A DNA stretch of 5,608 nt. Source: Candidatus Beckwithbacteria bacterium CG23_combo_of_CG06-09_8_20_14_all_47_9. GTDB taxonomy: Bacteria > Patescibacteriota > Microgenomatia > UBA1400 > CG1-02-47-37. The DNA is taken from positions 9,983 through 15,590 of the forward strand of contig PCSQ01000098.1 of assembly GCA_002772455.1 (NCBI GenBank). Reading direction: 5' to 3'. Made by a program: the position numbers and the translations under genes. Every line of letters begins with the position of its first letter. Position 1 is the stretch's first letter. The notes under the pieces are model-generated. The model made no database searches, was not told where the DNA came from, and was given only the letters and a program-made list of their open reading frames with translations. Of the stretch, positions 1-5,608 are shown one piece after another.

Positions 1-801
1 CAACCGGCGCAATAGCCAAAGATAGCTCAATAACAAAACCGCGCCGGCCGCCACCCCCAATTCCTCGGTTATGGCCGAAAAAATAAAGTCAGTCTGCCGC
101 TCCGGCAAAAACTGAAGCTGTGATTGGCTCCCCCGGCCCAAACCCTGGCCCAACCAGCCGCCGCCGCCCACGGCAATCAGCGCCTGGATCACCTGGTAAC
201 CGGACCCGGCCGGATCGGCATAAGGATTGACAAACCCGGTCAAACGCTCTTTCTGGTATGGCTGCAGCAGGCGGAAAATTAAGGGAAAGCTGATTAAAAC
301 CACTCCTAAAAATCCGAATATCTGCCGGCGGTCCACCCGGCTGTTAAATAATAATCCCAGCCAAATGACCCCAACCACCAAGCTGGTTCCCAAGTCCGGC
401 TGTTTAAAAATCAGGCCAAAAGGCAGTAGTAACAGCAGCAGATATCCGCCCAGTTTTTGGCTGGCAGATAAATAAGCGGCAAAAATTATTATCAACAACG
501 GCTTGACCAATTCCGACGGCTGCAAACTGAAACTGCCTAAGGGAATCCAGCGGATCGCCCCGCGGGTGGTCACGCCAAAAATGTATGGCAGCAGCAGTAA
601 AAAAATAATCAAACCGAGATACTGGCGGCTGAAAAAACGATGCTGACTATAGGGATAATTGCTGACCAAAACAAACAAACCCAATCCCAAAATAATAAAC
701 ACTCCCTGGTTTAAGGCCAACTGCCAACTTAAAGACCCCAATACCAGCAGGCTCAAACCGAACAGCGGCAGCAGCGGCCACAGCAGGCGCCGTCCGGTCA
801 T
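1..801 (-). CDS. FtsW/RodA/SpoVE-family (SEDS) peptidoglycan glycosyltransferase, partial (3' end outside window)
   Basis: Integral membrane polymerase that links lipid II into glycan strands, working with a class B penicillin-binding protein in elongation (RodA) or septation (FtsW). I translated the minus strand from the ATG at 801: 267 codons stay open to base 1, so the last roughly 100 residues of a typical 370-residue protein are missing. Seen: several hydrophobic segments (about residues 8-25, 32-47, 61-76, 99-112, 117-132, 140-152, 160-177), the family motifs GAIRW (81-85) and QPSEL (94-98), KQPDLGTS (133-140), a glycine-rich GGGGWLGQGLG loop (212-222) and LPERQTDFIF (232-241). D238 in the last motif matches the Asp regarded as catalytic in this family. 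The short N-terminus and LPER..TDF lean towards RodA, but nearby ftsZ leaves FtsW open, so no symbol is given. The start codon overlaps the ileS stop as ATGA and has no Shine-Dalgarno, implying translational coupling. Confidence 0.93.
   Translation of the reverse strand, partial: MTGRRLLWPLLPLFGLSLLVLGSLSWQLALNQGVFIILGLGLFVLVSNYPYSQHRFFSRQYLGLIIFLLLLPYIFGVTTRGAIRWIPLGSFSLQPSELVKPLLIIIFAAYLSASQKLGGYLLLLLLPFGLIFKQPDLGTSLVVGVIWLGLLFNSRVDRRQIFGFLGVVLISFPLIFRLLQPYQKERLTGFVNPYADPAGSGYQVIQALIAVGGGGWLGQGLGRGSQSQLQFLPERQTDFIFSAITEELGVAAGAVLLLSYLWLLRRL
798..801 (-). other. ATGA stop/start overlap between ileS and the SEDS gene
   Basis: On the minus strand the ileS frame ends CGG TTA TGA and the SEDS frame begins ATG ACC GGA, sharing four bases. 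The 20 bases ahead of the ATG contain no purine-rich ribosome binding site. Ribosomes finishing ileS can re-initiate here, so the two genes are almost certainly co-transcribed and the SEDS protein probably depends on ileS translation (inference from the well-known ATGA coupling arrangement). Confidence 0.85.
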
Positions 802-3593
802 AACCGGACCAGTTTAAACTCTTTACCCAACCGCAGCTCTTTAACCAAAGCCTGTTTTTTAATATCGTCGGCATGATCTTTGGGCCAGGCAGGCAGTTCA
901 ACCATTACCAATTCACTTAAACCGGTATTGGCGGCTTTTCTCGCCGCCTGAATCTTCCGGACGATGTCCCGGGCATCGCCCTCGGCTTTTAGCTCCGTGG
1001 TAATCAGAGTATCCAACTCCACCCCGCCTTCACTCTTATACTGCAAATCTTTAAGATTGGTTTCGGCTAAAACCAAGTCTGTCAGAGACTCCGGCAACGG
1101 GGAAACGGCAACAACGGCTTTAGCCAGCGGCTGGCGCAGGGGTAAGTTTAAAGCCTTTCTTTGGGAATGGATTTTTTCCACCAATTGTCTGGCTTTATTC
1201 ATGTCGTTTTCCAAATCAGGATTAATTAATTTTTGGTCAAACTTGGGCCAATCGGTCAAATGGACCGAATCCCCGGAGCCGGTCAAATTATGATAAATCA
1301 CCTCGCTGATAAACGGCGTTACCGGCGCCATTACCTGGCTTAACTTAAGCAGGGCCCAGGCCAAGGTTGACTGCGCCGCCTCTTCCTGCCGCACCCGTTC
1401 CCGGCTGTTTCTTAAATACCAGGTGGAAAGGTCAGTCACGTAGGCCTGGATCAACCGGCAGGCGGCCACGGTATTATAGCCGTCCAAACTCTCGGTCACG
1501 TTTTTAATCAGGCTGTAAGTCAAACTCGTCAGCCACTGATCCAAAATGTTTTTGGTTACCGGTACCGGGTCAGACGGCGTTTTCGCCACGTAGAGTTTAT
1601 AAAAACTAAAAACATTAAAGGCGATGGATATCAGCTTTTGGTAAATTTCTTTAACCGTAATTTCCGAAAAATTGGGGTTATCCGCCTGCATTACCGAAGA
1701 GGACATCAGATAAAACCGCAGGGCGTCGACCCCGTATTTTTCGATTAACAAATTCGGATCGGGAAAGTTGCGCTTGCTTTTGCTCATCTTGGTCCCGTCC
1801 TGCGCCATTATCGTCCCTGTAGTTAAAACGTTTTCAAACGACGGCTTACCGAATAAAGCCACTGATATAACATGCAGGGTGTAAAACCAGGCCCGGGTCT
1901 GGGCAATGTATTCAGAAATAAATTGGGCCGGGTAATTGGCTTCAAACTTGGCTTTATTGGCAAACGGGTAATGAAGTGAGGCAAACGACATACTGCCGGA
2001 TTCCACCCAGCAGTCAAATACCTCTTTTACCCTTTGGCCCGGATCGGTTTTTTGATCATCGACCCAAACACGGATATCGTCGACGTGTTCACGGTGAATA
2101 TCGGTTAGCCGATTCGCCTGCGGCTGATCCACCGCCCAGGTTTTTAATTCCTCAATTGAGCCGATGACCCGGATTTTCCCGGTTTTGGGGCTTAACCAAA
2201 TCGGCAAGGGCGTGCCCCAATAGCGCGACCGGGAAATGTTCCAATCCGGCGCTTCTTCCAGGCCTTTGCCGAACCGGCCGTGCTTCAAATGCCCGGGGTA
2301 CCAATTAATCGATTCATTGGCCTTAAGCAGCGGCGGTTTTAATTTTTGGATATTGATAAACCAAGCGGGAACCGGCGCGTAGTAAAGCCGGGTGCTGCAG
2401 CGGTAGCAAACCGGCACCCGATGAGTGTAAACCTCGTGGCGGTAAATTAAGCCCCTTCGCTCTAAAGCCCCGTCGATCAGCGGATCGGCTTTTAAAATAA
2501 ACAGGCCCGCCCAAGGTTTAACTTCCGGCTTTAGCTTACCCTCGTCGTCGACGTGTTCAATCAATTGAATTTGGTGTTTGGTCATTACCCGGTAATCGTC
2601 CTCGCCGTAAATGGCCAAGGTGACAATCCCGGTGCCGTCTTCGGCCGTCACGTAATCATCGGCCACTACCACCCCGTGCCGTTCGTCCGGCTTGGCCGGA
2701 TAAAATCGGAAGTGCTCTTCAAACTTTAATTTTTCCAGTTCTTTACCGGTATAGTCAGCCACGACTTCATCCGGTTTTCCGGTTAAAATCTTCAGCCGGG
2801 TTTTGGCCAAAATATAAAATTCTTTTCCCTGACGGACTTTAACATAAGTTAGCTTCGGGTTAACCGCCAGGGCCGGGGTGGCCAATTTATTCCAGGGCGT
2901 CGTCGACCAAGCCAGTAAAAACGTCTTGGCTTGGCCTAAAACAGGATACTTGTAAATTGTCGAGGTGTCTTTAATTTCCGCGTAAGAATTATCCATGGCG
3001 ATTTCAAAATTAGACAGCGGCGTGCCGCAGCGGGGGCAGTAAAGGATTACCCGTTTACCTTGATACACCAAGCCTTTTTCATAAAGGGATTTAAACGCCC
3101 ACCAGACCGATTCCATATAATCGGCATCCATAGTTTTGTAGGAATTTTTAAAATCCACCCAGCGGCCCATGCGCCGGATGGTTTTTTCCCACTCCCTGTC
3201 AAAGCGCAAAATTGCCGAGCGGCAGGCGTTATTAAATTCAGCTATCCCCATGGCCTCGATCGCTTTTTTGCCGCCTTTAAGTTCTAACTCTTTTTCGACC
3301 ATGTTTTCGATCGGGATGCCGTGGCAGTCCCAGCCCCACACCCGCTCGACCCGGTAACCTTTCATCGTCCAGTAGCGCGGAATGACGTCTTTAGTGGTCG
3401 AAGATAAAATGTGGCCGTAGTGCGGCAGGCCGGTGGCAAACGGCGGGCCGTCGTAAAACACGTAAGATTTTTTCGGGTCGCGCCGGTTCACCGACTCTTC
3501 AAACGCTTTCGTCTCGTCCCAAAAATTGAGCACCTCGTGCTCCAGCCGGGGCAAATTTTGGTGGGTTTGGTAATTGGTTATTTTCAGGCCCAT
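798..3593 (-). CDS. ileS: Isoleucyl-tRNA synthetase, type 2 (eukaryote-like), 931 aa
   Basis: Cytoplasmic class Ia enzyme charging tRNA-Ile with isoleucine. In order: Rossmann catalytic core with DGPPFATGLPHYGH (48-61; HIGH-type HYGH 58-61) and GWDCHG (87-92); CPRC zinc knuckle (186-189); CP1 editing domain from about 224 (WSTTPW 229-234) to about 390, with GTGIV (320-324) and GEDD (330-333); second CxxC (C396, C399); SRSRYWG (454-460); DCWVESGSM (527-535); KMSKS (602-606); helical anticodon-binding domain (about 680-800); and a C-terminal domain with ELKAEGDARDIVRKIQ (867-882). The FATGLPHYGH wording, DCW.ESGSM and the C-terminal domain mark the type 2 class, known to be intrinsically less mupirocin-sensitive. 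At 931 residues it lacks about 100 C-terminal residues of typical type 2 enzymes. Oddity: Thr at two editing-site positions (T239, T325). The ATG at 3593 has no Shine-Dalgarno but a -10-like box at 3601-3606. The first downstream gene overlaps its stop. Confidence 0.97.
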   Translation of the reverse strand: MGLKITNYQTHQNLPRLEHEVLNFWDETKAFEESVNRRDPKKSYVFYDGPPFATGLPHYGHILSSTTKDVIPRYWTMKGYRVERVWGWDCHGIPIENMVEKELELKGGKKAIEAMGIAEFNNACRSAILRFDREWEKTIRRMGRWVDFKNSYKTMDADYMESVWWAFKSLYEKGLVYQGKRVILYCPRCGTPLSNFEIAMDNSYAEIKDTSTIYKYPVLGQAKTFLLAWSTTPWNKLATPALAVNPKLTYVKVRQGKEFYILAKTRLKILTGKPDEVVADYTGKELEKLKFEEHFRFYPAKPDERHGVVVADDYVTAEDGTGIVTLAIYGEDDYRVMTKHQIQLIEHVDDEGKLKPEVKPWAGLFILKADPLIDGALERRGLIYRHEVYTHRVPVCYRCSTRLYYAPVPAWFINIQKLKPPLLKANESINWYPGHLKHGRFGKGLEEAPDWNISRSRYWGTPLPIWLSPKTGKIRVIGSIEELKTWAVDQPQANRLTDIHREHVDDIRVWVDDQKTDPGQRVKEVFDCWVESGSMSFASLHYPFANKAKFEANYPAQFISEYIAQTRAWFYTLHVISVALFGKPSFENVLTTGTIMAQDGTKMSKSKRNFPDPNLLIEKYGVDALRFYLMSSSVMQADNPNFSEITVKEIYQKLISIAFNVFSFYKLYVAKTPSDPVPVTKNILDQWLTSLTYSLIKNVTESLDGYNTVAACRLIQAYVTDLSTWYLRNSRERVRQEEAAQSTLAWALLKLSQVMAPVTPFISEVIYHNLTGSGDSVHLTDWPKFDQKLINPDLENDMNKARQLVEKIHSQRKALNLPLRQPLAKAVVAVSPLPESLTDLVLAETNLKDLQYKSEGGVELDTLITTELKAEGDARDIVRKIQAARKAANTGLSELVMVELPAWPKDHADDIKKQALVKELRLGKEFKLVRL

Positions 3594-3600
3594 ACAAGGT

Positions 3601-3609
3601 ATGATAACA
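3601..3609 (-). promoter_or_regulatory. Putative extended -10 promoter of ileS (leaderless geometry)
   Basis: Minus-strand TGTTATCAT: a TG (3609-3608), one spacer base, then TATCAT (3606-3601), five of six bases matching TATAAT. Seven bases (ACCTTGT) separate it from the ileS ATG at 3593, which puts the expected start of transcription on or next to the A of the ATG. No TTGACA-like -35 lies at the normal spacing; that space is occupied by the terminator hairpin, and an extended -10 can work without a good -35. No ribosome binding site is visible. Promoter call is inference from motif and position. Confidence 0.5.
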
Positions 3610-3630
3610 AAAAAATCGCCCCGCGGCGAT
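3609..3630 (-). terminator. Rho-independent terminator after the PaaX/Cas2-like gene
   Basis: On the minus strand ATCGCC (3630-3625), a GCGG tetraloop (3624-3621) and GGCGAT (3620-3615) form a perfect six-base-pair stem followed at once by a run of Ts (3615-3609). It starts 20 bases after the regulator's TAA stop (3651-3653) and ends 15 bases before the ileS ATG. On the plus strand the stem is followed by CATTAAG rather than a T-run, so it acts in one direction. It should end transcripts from the regulator (and read-through from ftsZ) and separate ileS from them. The T-tract shares its last base with the ileS extended -10 motif. Confidence 0.85.
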
Positions 3631-3650
3631 CATTAAGCAACTTGCCGATG

Positions 3651-4433
3651 TTAATCGGTATCGTCAGTATTCTCCCTCATCGGGAAAATTTTGTCAAATA
3701 TTTCGTGGGCTTTATCTCCCGCCCACTCATTCGGCAATAACTCAAATGGCAATTGCGGATCTTCCTTTAAGATATATAAGTATTGGACGGCCGCATTTGA
3801 GTTATGTTGATATCGATTAATAAAATCAAGGTACTTAGCGTTAATTTCATCAAGCCGGTAAACCCGGCTCACCAAAGTTTTGATATCTTCGTTCCCGATA
3901 TAACCATCCCTGCCTATACAGGAAATAATTATGTCACCGGCAAATCCAGGTTTTTTGACATAATCTTGTAAAAGAGTTTGCGGGTTGTACGGCGTAATCC
4001 AAACGCTCCCCTGAAGATAACCCGCCCCCAGCGTTTTTAACATCGTTCTCAACTCATTTCTGTACTTCCTTTTTACTTCAGGAATATCATAAGTAACCAG
4101 GTACAGCACTCTATCCCACGGTCGCTTCTTTTGATATTGGGGAATAATCCTGGCCAGTCTGGTTTTCCCGGCACTGGTAATTGCCGGCTCTTTCAAACTC
4201 CTGATCAATCCCTGCCTTTTTAGATGAATGATCGCCCGCTTCAAAGTCTGGTAGTTCACCGCTGCCAACCCAGCCATAGCTTCGTCAAACGTCTGATGAG
4301 CCCCGCGGCTGGTCTTGCCTTTCCCCCAGGAAGCGCCGAGGAGATAAAACTGGAATAACAACAAATCCGTTACCGTCATCAGTAAACCCTCGCTTAGTTT
4401 TAAAGCCAGTTCCCTAAATCCTTTTTGTCTCAT
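3651..4433 (-). CDS. PaaX-family winged-helix regulator with Cas2-like middle domain
   Basis: Probable DNA-binding regulator of 260 residues, counted from the ATG at 4433. Domains: an N-terminal winged-helix-like part (about 1-85), with NYQTLKRAIIHLKRQGLI (60-77) resembling the recognition helix and start of the wing; a ferredoxin-like Cas2-type part (about 104-172) opening RPWDRVLYLVTYDIP (104-118) and continuing to GSVWITPYNP (142-151); and a PaaX C-terminal-type part (about 194-252) with YRLDEIN, FINRY and ELLPNEWAG. D116 in YDIP sits where Cas2 nucleases carry their metal-binding Asp; whether it is active here is unknown. PaaX of E. coli (about 316 residues) represses phenylacetate catabolism, but no such genes are here, so ligand and targets are unknown. 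Start: an in-frame GTG lies directly upstream (4436); ATG 4433 is preferred because of the -10 box 6 nt before it. A third choice, ATG 4379, has GAGGG 7 nt upstream but would cut into the winged helix. A terminator follows. Confidence 0.85.
   Translation of the reverse strand: MRQKGFRELALKLSEGLLMTVTDLLLFQFYLLGASWGKGKTSRGAHQTFDEAMAGLAAVNYQTLKRAIIHLKRQGLIRSLKEPAITSAGKTRLARIIPQYQKKRPWDRVLYLVTYDIPEVKRKYRNELRTMLKTLGAGYLQGSVWITPYNPQTLLQDYVKKPGFAGDIIISCIGRDGYIGNEDIKTLVSRVYRLDEINAKYLDFINRYQHNSNAAVQYLYILKEDPQLPFELLPNEWAGDKAHEIFDKIFPMRENTDDTD
4387..4391 (-). promoter_or_regulatory. Shine-Dalgarno-like GAGGG before an internal ATG of the PaaX/Cas2-like gene
   Basis: Minus-strand GAGGG ends 7 bases before an in-frame ATG at 4379-4377 (codon 19 of the chosen frame). 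It is the only good ribosome-binding sequence I found near any start in the window. It may be chance, since GAG GGT encodes Glu-Gly in the upstream reading, or it may mark a shorter second product. Confidence 0.25.
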
Positions 4434-4439
4434 CACCTA

Positions 4440-4448
4440 ATCATAACA
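4440..4448 (-). promoter_or_regulatory. Putative extended -10 promoter of the PaaX/Cas2-like gene (leaderless geometry)
   Basis: Minus-strand TGTTATGAT: TG (4448-4447), one base, then TATGAT (4445-4440), five of six matches to TATAAT. Six bases (TAGGTG) separate it from the ATG at 4433, so transcription should begin at about the A of the ATG. No recognisable -35 sits 16-18 bases upstream. It lies in the 40-base gap after ftsZ, where no terminator is seen, so the regulator could be transcribed both from here and by read-through. Confidence 0.5.
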
Positions 4449-4450
4449 TA

Positions 4451-4463
4451 ATGACGGCCGCAT
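4451..4463. promoter_or_regulatory. Small palindrome between ftsZ and the regulator gene, possible operator
   Basis: Plus-strand ATGACGGCCGCAT reads ATG-(A)-CGGCCG-CAT: a nine-letter symmetry around CGGCCG with one extra base. It covers about -18 to -30 relative to the predicted transcription start of the regulator, within the -10/-35 spacer and the -35 zone. A protein bound here would block polymerase, so autoregulation by the PaaX-like product is conceivable. Only one copy is seen and short GC palindromes arise by chance. Confidence 0.25.
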
Positions 4464-4476
4464 TGGATTTATGTCT

Positions 4477-5595
4477 TTATCGGCCCTGGCGCAAGAAGGC
4501 GGGAATGTCCAGTTCAGTGTCGGATTCTTCCCGGGGCTCGGAAAACTCTTTTTTCTCGCCGTTGGTCTGGTCGTTGATTAACTCGGCTACGGCCGGTTGG
4601 GTGGCCGCTCGGCCGGAAATGTCCCGCAAACGCTGGCGGGTTTCGTCAAAACCGGTGGCAATCACCGTAATTTTAATCTGATCAACCAAAGTTTCATCGA
4701 TGACCGCGCCGAAAATAATTTCGGCGTCGGCATCGGCAGCCTTAGAAATAATCTCGGCCGCCTGGTTGACCTCGTGCATGGTGAGATCCGACCCGCCGAT
4801 GATATTAAACAGCATTCCCTTAGCCCCCTCGATCGACGTTTCCAAAAGCGGCGAGACAATCGCCGACCGGGCCGCTGTCTGCGCCCGATTTTCGCCCACA
4901 CCGGAACCGATACCCATTAAGGCCGAGCCGGCACCGGCCATCACGGTTTTGACGTCGGCAAAATCGACATTAATCAAGCCGGTGGACGTAATCAGGTCGG
5001 AAATCCCCTGGACCCCTTGAGATAAAACGCCGTCGGCCATCCGGAAGGCTTCCAGTAAAGTCAGGTTTTTGTCGATTATGTCCATCAAGCGCTGATTAGG
5101 CACGACGATTAAGGTGTCAACTTTTTCTTTTAATTTCTCGATTCCCTCTTCGGCGGCCACCATCCGCCGGGTGCCTTCAAATAAAAACGGCTTAGTCACC
5201 ACCGCCACGGTCAAAGCCCCGGACTCTTTGGCCACTTCGGCAATCACTGGACAGGCTCCGGTCCCGGTACCTCCGCCCATGCCCGCCGTCACGAAAACCA
5301 TGTCACTGTCGAATAGAATTTCCTGAAGTTTTTCTTTAGATTCCTGCGCCGCCTGCTCGCCGATTTTCGGGTTGCCGCCAGAACCCAAACCCCGGGTCAA
5401 TTTCTGGCCGATCTGAACTTTAGTTTGCGCCTGACAGGCTAACAGCGCCTGGGCATCGGTATTAATACTGATAAATTCCACGCCCTTAATCTGTCCTGAA
5501 GCGATCATGGAATTAACGGCATTATTGCCGCCGCCGCCAACCCCCAAAACCTTGATTTTGGCAAAAGTATTTAAATCCGGTTTGACCAAAGCCAT
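4477..5595 (-). CDS. ftsZ: Cell-division protein FtsZ, complete, 372 aa
   Basis: Tubulin-like GTPase that polymerises into the Z-ring at mid-cell and recruits the division machinery. Seen: nucleotide-binding [11 protein letters not shown] (18-28); the tubulin/FtsZ signature GGGTGTG (107-113) inside [22 protein letters not shown] (139-144); the T7 'synergy' loop NVDFAD (209-214) with N209, D211 and D214, the acidic residues that complete the GTPase site of the neighbouring subunit; and the C-terminal activation domain (about 220-318, ending [11 protein letters not shown]). A short charged linker (about 330-362) leads to [10 protein letters not shown] (363-372), the conserved terminal peptide that in other bacteria binds FtsA, SepF or ZipA. 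Length and motifs are those of a normal, functional FtsZ. The ATG at 5595 fits the usual short N-terminal extension; the 13 bases visible upstream are all A/T but one and hold no Shine-Dalgarno. Partners such as ftsA would lie beyond the right edge. No terminator follows its TAA. Confidence 0.98.
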   Translation of the reverse strand: MALVKPDLNTFAKIKVLGVGGGGNNAVNSMIASGQIKGVEFISINTDAQALLACQAQTKVQIGQKLTRGLGSGGNPKIGEQAAQESKEKLQEILFDSDMVFVTAGMGGGTGTGACPVIAEVAKESGALTVAVVTKPFLFEGTRRMVAAEEGIEKLKEKVDTLIVVPNQRLMDIIDKNLTLLEAFRMADGVLSQGVQGISDLITSTGLINVDFADVKTVMAGAGSALMGIGSGVGENRAQTAARSAIVSPLLETSIEGAKGMLFNIIGGSDLTMHEVNQAAEIISKAADADAEIIFGAVIDETLVDQIKITVIATGFDETRQRLRDISGRAATQPAVAELINDQTNGEKKEFSEPREESDTELDIPAFLRQGR

Positions 5596-5608
5596 AATTC
5601 AATTAATT

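Noticed and set aside
647..901. 84-codon minus-strand open frame bridging the ileS end and the SEDS start
   Set aside because: It is out of frame with both real genes and only samples their alternative frame; both real frames are confirmed by motifs.
964..1293. 109-codon open frame on the plus strand inside ileS, and similar plus-strand frames at 227-475, 3060-3357, 3411-3740 and 4597-5326
   Set aside because: They lie antisense to well-supported genes, have no recognisable domains and low-complexity shadow-type composition.
3594..3650. T-box riboswitch or attenuator controlling ileS, suggested by a terminator just before the start codon
   Set aside because: T-box leaders need well over 100 bases with stem I, a specifier loop and an antiterminator with a TGG-type bulge. 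Only 57 bases separate the genes and no alternative antiterminator pairing of useful length was found; the hairpin is better read as the regulator's terminator.
3651..4433. cas2 of a CRISPR-Cas locus
   Set aside because: The Cas2-like segment is embedded between a winged-helix domain and a PaaX C-terminal-type domain, and there are no direct repeats, cas1 or other cas genes in the window.
4437..4476. Terminator after ftsZ
   Set aside because: The only symmetry in the gap is the short CGGCCG palindrome, and no T-run follows it on the minus strand.
798..5595. Alternative genetic code (TGA read as Gly) as in some Patescibacteria
   Set aside because: TGA serves as the ileS stop at a natural end with an ATGA overlap, and none of the four genes has an in-frame TGA where a glycine is expected.

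Overview
The window carries four protein genes, all on the minus strand and tightly packed. Read in the direction of transcription (high to low coordinates) they are ftsZ (cell-division GTPase), a PaaX/Cas2-like winged-helix regulator, ileS (isoleucyl-tRNA synthetase of the eukaryote-like 'type 2' kind), and the first 267 codons of a FtsW/RodA/SpoVE (SEDS) peptidoglycan polymerase that runs off the left edge. The spacers are 40, 57 and -4 bp. I see no tRNA, rRNA, CRISPR array, insertion sequence or long repeat, and no gene-free stretch over 60 bases.

The organism is bacterial (FtsZ with a C-terminal tail, SEDS polymerase, hence a peptidoglycan wall). Three things together suggest a Candidate Phyla Radiation/Patescibacteria genome, perhaps Microgenomates-like: a type 2 IleRS with a shortened C-terminus, a small stand-alone PaaX/Cas2-like protein, and extreme compactness. 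This placement is inference from family resemblance, not from a search. TGA ends ileS and no in-frame TGA is needed as a sense codon, so the code appears standard (unlike Gracilibacteria/Absconditabacteria).

Layout: ftsZ (4477-5595) is followed by a 40-bp gap holding a consensus-like extended -10 box and a small palindrome in front of the regulator (3651-4433). A clear intrinsic terminator (3609-3630) ends the regulator transcript, and its T-tract merges into a second extended -10 box only 7 nt before the ileS ATG. ileS (798-3593) then overlaps the SEDS gene (1-801) by an ATGA stop/start junction. The likely transcription units are therefore ftsZ(-regulator) and ileS-SEDS.

Two observations stand out. 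First, the regulator and ileS both have TGnTATNAT ending 6-7 nt before the ATG and no Shine-Dalgarno sequence, which is the geometry of leaderless transcripts. Second, the IleRS keeps its synthetic-site motifs but has Thr where the editing-site His and Asn are expected, so its proofreading of valine may be altered. No wholly new multigene system is evident; this is mostly a core division/translation neighbourhood with an uncharacterised regulator inserted.
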